Shown here: piece after piece, positions 5,296 to 6,066 of the stretch
Position numbering within the stretch: position 1 is the first letter of the stretch
How the letters are laid out: the number at the start of each line of letters is the position of its first letter
Origin: Oscillospiraceae bacterium
GTDB lineage: Bacteria > Bacillota > Clostridia > Oscillospirales > Ruminococcaceae
Direction of reading: 5' to 3'
DNA length: 6,066 nt
Assembly: GCA_009776345.1 (NCBI GenBank)
Contig: WRLS01000126.1
Coordinates: 1 to 6,066 of the forward strand
Made by a program: the position numbers and the translations under genes
Notes under the pieces: model-generated
Told to the model about the DNA's origin: nothing
Database searches by the model: none
What the model saw: only the letters and a program-made list of their open reading frames with translations

Positions 5296-5739
5296 CTACT
5301 CCTTTCCGCAGGCTTCGAGGATTACTTTCATCTGCAGGCCGTCTTGCCCGAGCTGCATAAGCTCTACGCGCACGCCGTTGGGGTCCATTGTCCAGCACTG
5401 CCAGTTGCCGTCGCTGCCCTGCTGGGGCTTTATGAAAACCTCGTAACCGCAGCTTTCGATATGCGCGGCAATCGCGTGTATGTCGTCAACCTCCATGCAG
5501 ATATGGTTGAAGCCCCACAGCTTGTCTCCCCACGGGTCCAGCGGCTTGTTGGGTTCGTCGGTGTAAAACAGTTCGACAAACTGGCGGCCGCCCGCGTGAA
5601 GGTAAACGATCCAAGGCTTGCCTGTTTGCTGATGCTCGATTTCAAATGCCTTTTTGAACCCTAAAGCGCGCGTGTAAAAATCCAGTGATTTCTCCATGTC
5701 CTTCGCGTTGACCGCCAAATGAGATATTCCTTTTACCAT
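5296..5739 (-). CDS. VOC (glyoxalase/bleomycin-resistance/dioxygenase fold) metalloprotein
   Basis: A 147-residue vicinal-oxygen-chelate protein of two beta-alpha-beta-beta-beta modules (about 4-62 and 76-130). All four ligand positions of the glyoxalase I type are present: His7 (ISHLAV), Glu56 (FVELFY), His79 (GFNHICMEVDD) and Glu126 (DPNGVRVELMQ). A metal-dependent lyase, isomerase or similar enzyme is therefore likely, though the fold also covers dioxygenases. The start at 5739 is preferred over the in-frame ATG at 5754 because GGAGGG (5752-5747) sits 7 nt before it, inside the codons of the longer form. It is the first gene of a minus-strand unit with the dehydrogenase 4 nt downstream, hinting at a shared small sugar- or keto-type substrate. 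Glyoxalase action on methylglyoxal is possible but unsupported by position. Confidence 0.88.
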   Translation of the reverse strand: MVKGISHLAVNAKDMEKSLDFYTRALGFKKAFEIEHQQTGKPWIVYLHAGGRQFVELFYTDEPNKPLDPWGDKLWGFNHICMEVDDIHAIAAHIESCGYEVFIKPQQGSDGNWQCWTMDPNGVRVELMQLGQDGLQMKVILEACGKE

Positions 5740-5746
5740 TACAAAG

Positions 5747-5752
5747 CCCTCC
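5747..5752 (-). promoter_or_regulatory. Ribosome binding site deciding the VOC gene start
   Basis: GGAGGG on the minus strand, 7 nt before ATG 5739. The upstream ATG at 5754 overlaps this site and is itself preceded only by an A/T run (aaataaaaaatat), so it lacks a Shine-Dalgarno. Confidence 0.8.
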
Positions 5753-5780
5753 ATATATTTTTTATTTAAAGCCTGTACCT

Positions 5781-5809
5781 ATTGTATCATATTTAAAGGA
5801 TGTTGGCTA
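5781..5809 (-). promoter_or_regulatory. Promoter for the VOC-dehydrogenase unit
   Basis: On the minus strand, TAGCCA (5809-5804, 4/6 to TTGACA) is followed by a 17-bp spacer and TACAAT (5786-5781, 5/6 to TATAAT) with an extended TG (TGA just before it). Initiation near 5774 would leave a leader of about 35 nt before ATG 5739. Confidence 0.6.
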
Positions 5810-5829
5810 TAGGCTTGCGCCGGGATTAA

Positions 5830-5853
5830 GGTTTTAGGATTGGGGTTTTAGGA
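5830..5853 (+). repeat. Imperfect tandem repeat GGTTTTAGGA x2
   Basis: GGTTTTAGGA occurs at 5830-5839 and 5844-5853 (14-bp period). It resembles the 'AGGTTTCAGGATTCAGGA' text at 2656-2673 after hisS. It lies in a non-coding stretch. Confidence 0.5.
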
Positions 5854-5882
5854 AGGGAAGGAATTTGTTGTGCCGCCCTTTA

Positions 5883-5903
5883 CCTGAAACTTGAAACCTA
5901 CGC
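5883..5903 (-). repeat. Dispersed 21-bp repeat, inverted copy of 2652-2672
   Basis: The reverse complement reads GCGTAGGTTTCAAG... and matches 2652-2672 at 18 of 21 positions. It lies in the 5755-6066 gap, which otherwise holds the two divergent promoters and a terminal palindrome but no supported gene. Confidence 0.5.
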
Positions 5904-5921
5904 AGCCGTGCCGCGCCGTAT

Positions 5922-5950
5922 TTGTCTTTTTTTGGCAAAAATGATATAGT
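5922..5950 (+). promoter_or_regulatory. Strong plus-strand promoter facing out of the window
   Basis: TTGTCT (5922-5927, 4/6), a 17-bp spacer and TATAGT (5945-5950, 5/6) with an extended TG two bases before the -10. Expected start is near 5957. No gene start with a ribosome binding site is seen between there and 6066, so the target gene lies beyond the window and its leader is at least about 110 nt. Confidence 0.65.
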
Positions 5951-6019
5951 AGATATGCAGATGTGGTTTTAACGTGATTTCATCTTCGGTTATTTTTCAC
6001 CGCTCAAGCCGCGGAGGCT

Positions 6020-6041
6020 CTTCTTTGCGCGCGCAAAGAAG
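6020..6041. repeat. 22-bp perfect palindrome
   Basis: CTTCTTTGCGC (6020-6030) is followed directly by its exact reverse complement GCGCAAAGAAG (6031-6041). It lies in the transcribed leader predicted from the promoter at 5922-5950. A second hairpin, CCGGGG-aga-CCCCGG (6050-6064), follows closely and reaches the window edge. There is no T-run, so neither is an evident terminator within the window. Confidence 0.75.
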
Positions 6042-6066
6042 CAAACGCGCCGGGGAGACCCCGGAC

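Noticed and set aside
5973..6066. GTG-started frame open to the window end
   Set aside because: It has no ribosome binding site and crosses the 22-bp palindrome; the translation is Ser/Arg-rich repeat text.

Overview
The window looks like a chromosomal segment of a GC-rich Bacillota, most likely a clostridium of the Oscillospirales (Ruminococcaceae/Oscillospiraceae) type. The grounds are strong AGGAGG-like ribosome binding sites, a clostridial-type methylglyoxal synthase and HisRS, and intergenic spaces packed with short GC-rich palindromic repeats of a kind I recall from gut Clostridia. The lineage is an inference from gene character, not a search result.

Left half, plus strand. After a repeat-filled stretch (1-105) come three closely spaced genes: a MinD/ParA-like ATPase (199-915), methylglyoxal synthase mgsA (956-1360) and histidyl-tRNA synthetase hisS (1376-2641). 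The pairing of a MinD-like gene with mgsA recalls the clostridial mre-min-rodA-mgsA cell-shape cluster, but minC, minE and rodA are absent here and the ATPase has lost key MinD features. A block of several palindromic repeats (2652-2971) and a long hairpin terminator (2989-3039) follow. The terminator also serves the facing minus-strand gene.

Right half, minus strand. Reading from right to left, a promoter (5781-5809) drives a VOC/glyoxalase-fold metalloprotein (5739-5296). It is followed after 4 nt by a zinc-type medium-chain dehydrogenase (5291-4251) and, after 204 bp, by an SMP-30/gluconolactonase-like beta-propeller (4046-3051). Dehydrogenase plus lactonase suggests oxidation of a sugar or polyol to a lactone and its hydrolysis. 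The substrate cannot be read from the sequence.

The 204-bp gap is the most striking part of the window. It holds two mirror-image structures, each a closing stem around three directly abutting hairpins, framed by 13-bp perfect inverted repeats. The far right (5755-6066) has no gene; it carries repeats, a strong plus-strand promoter facing out of the window, and a 22-bp perfect palindrome.
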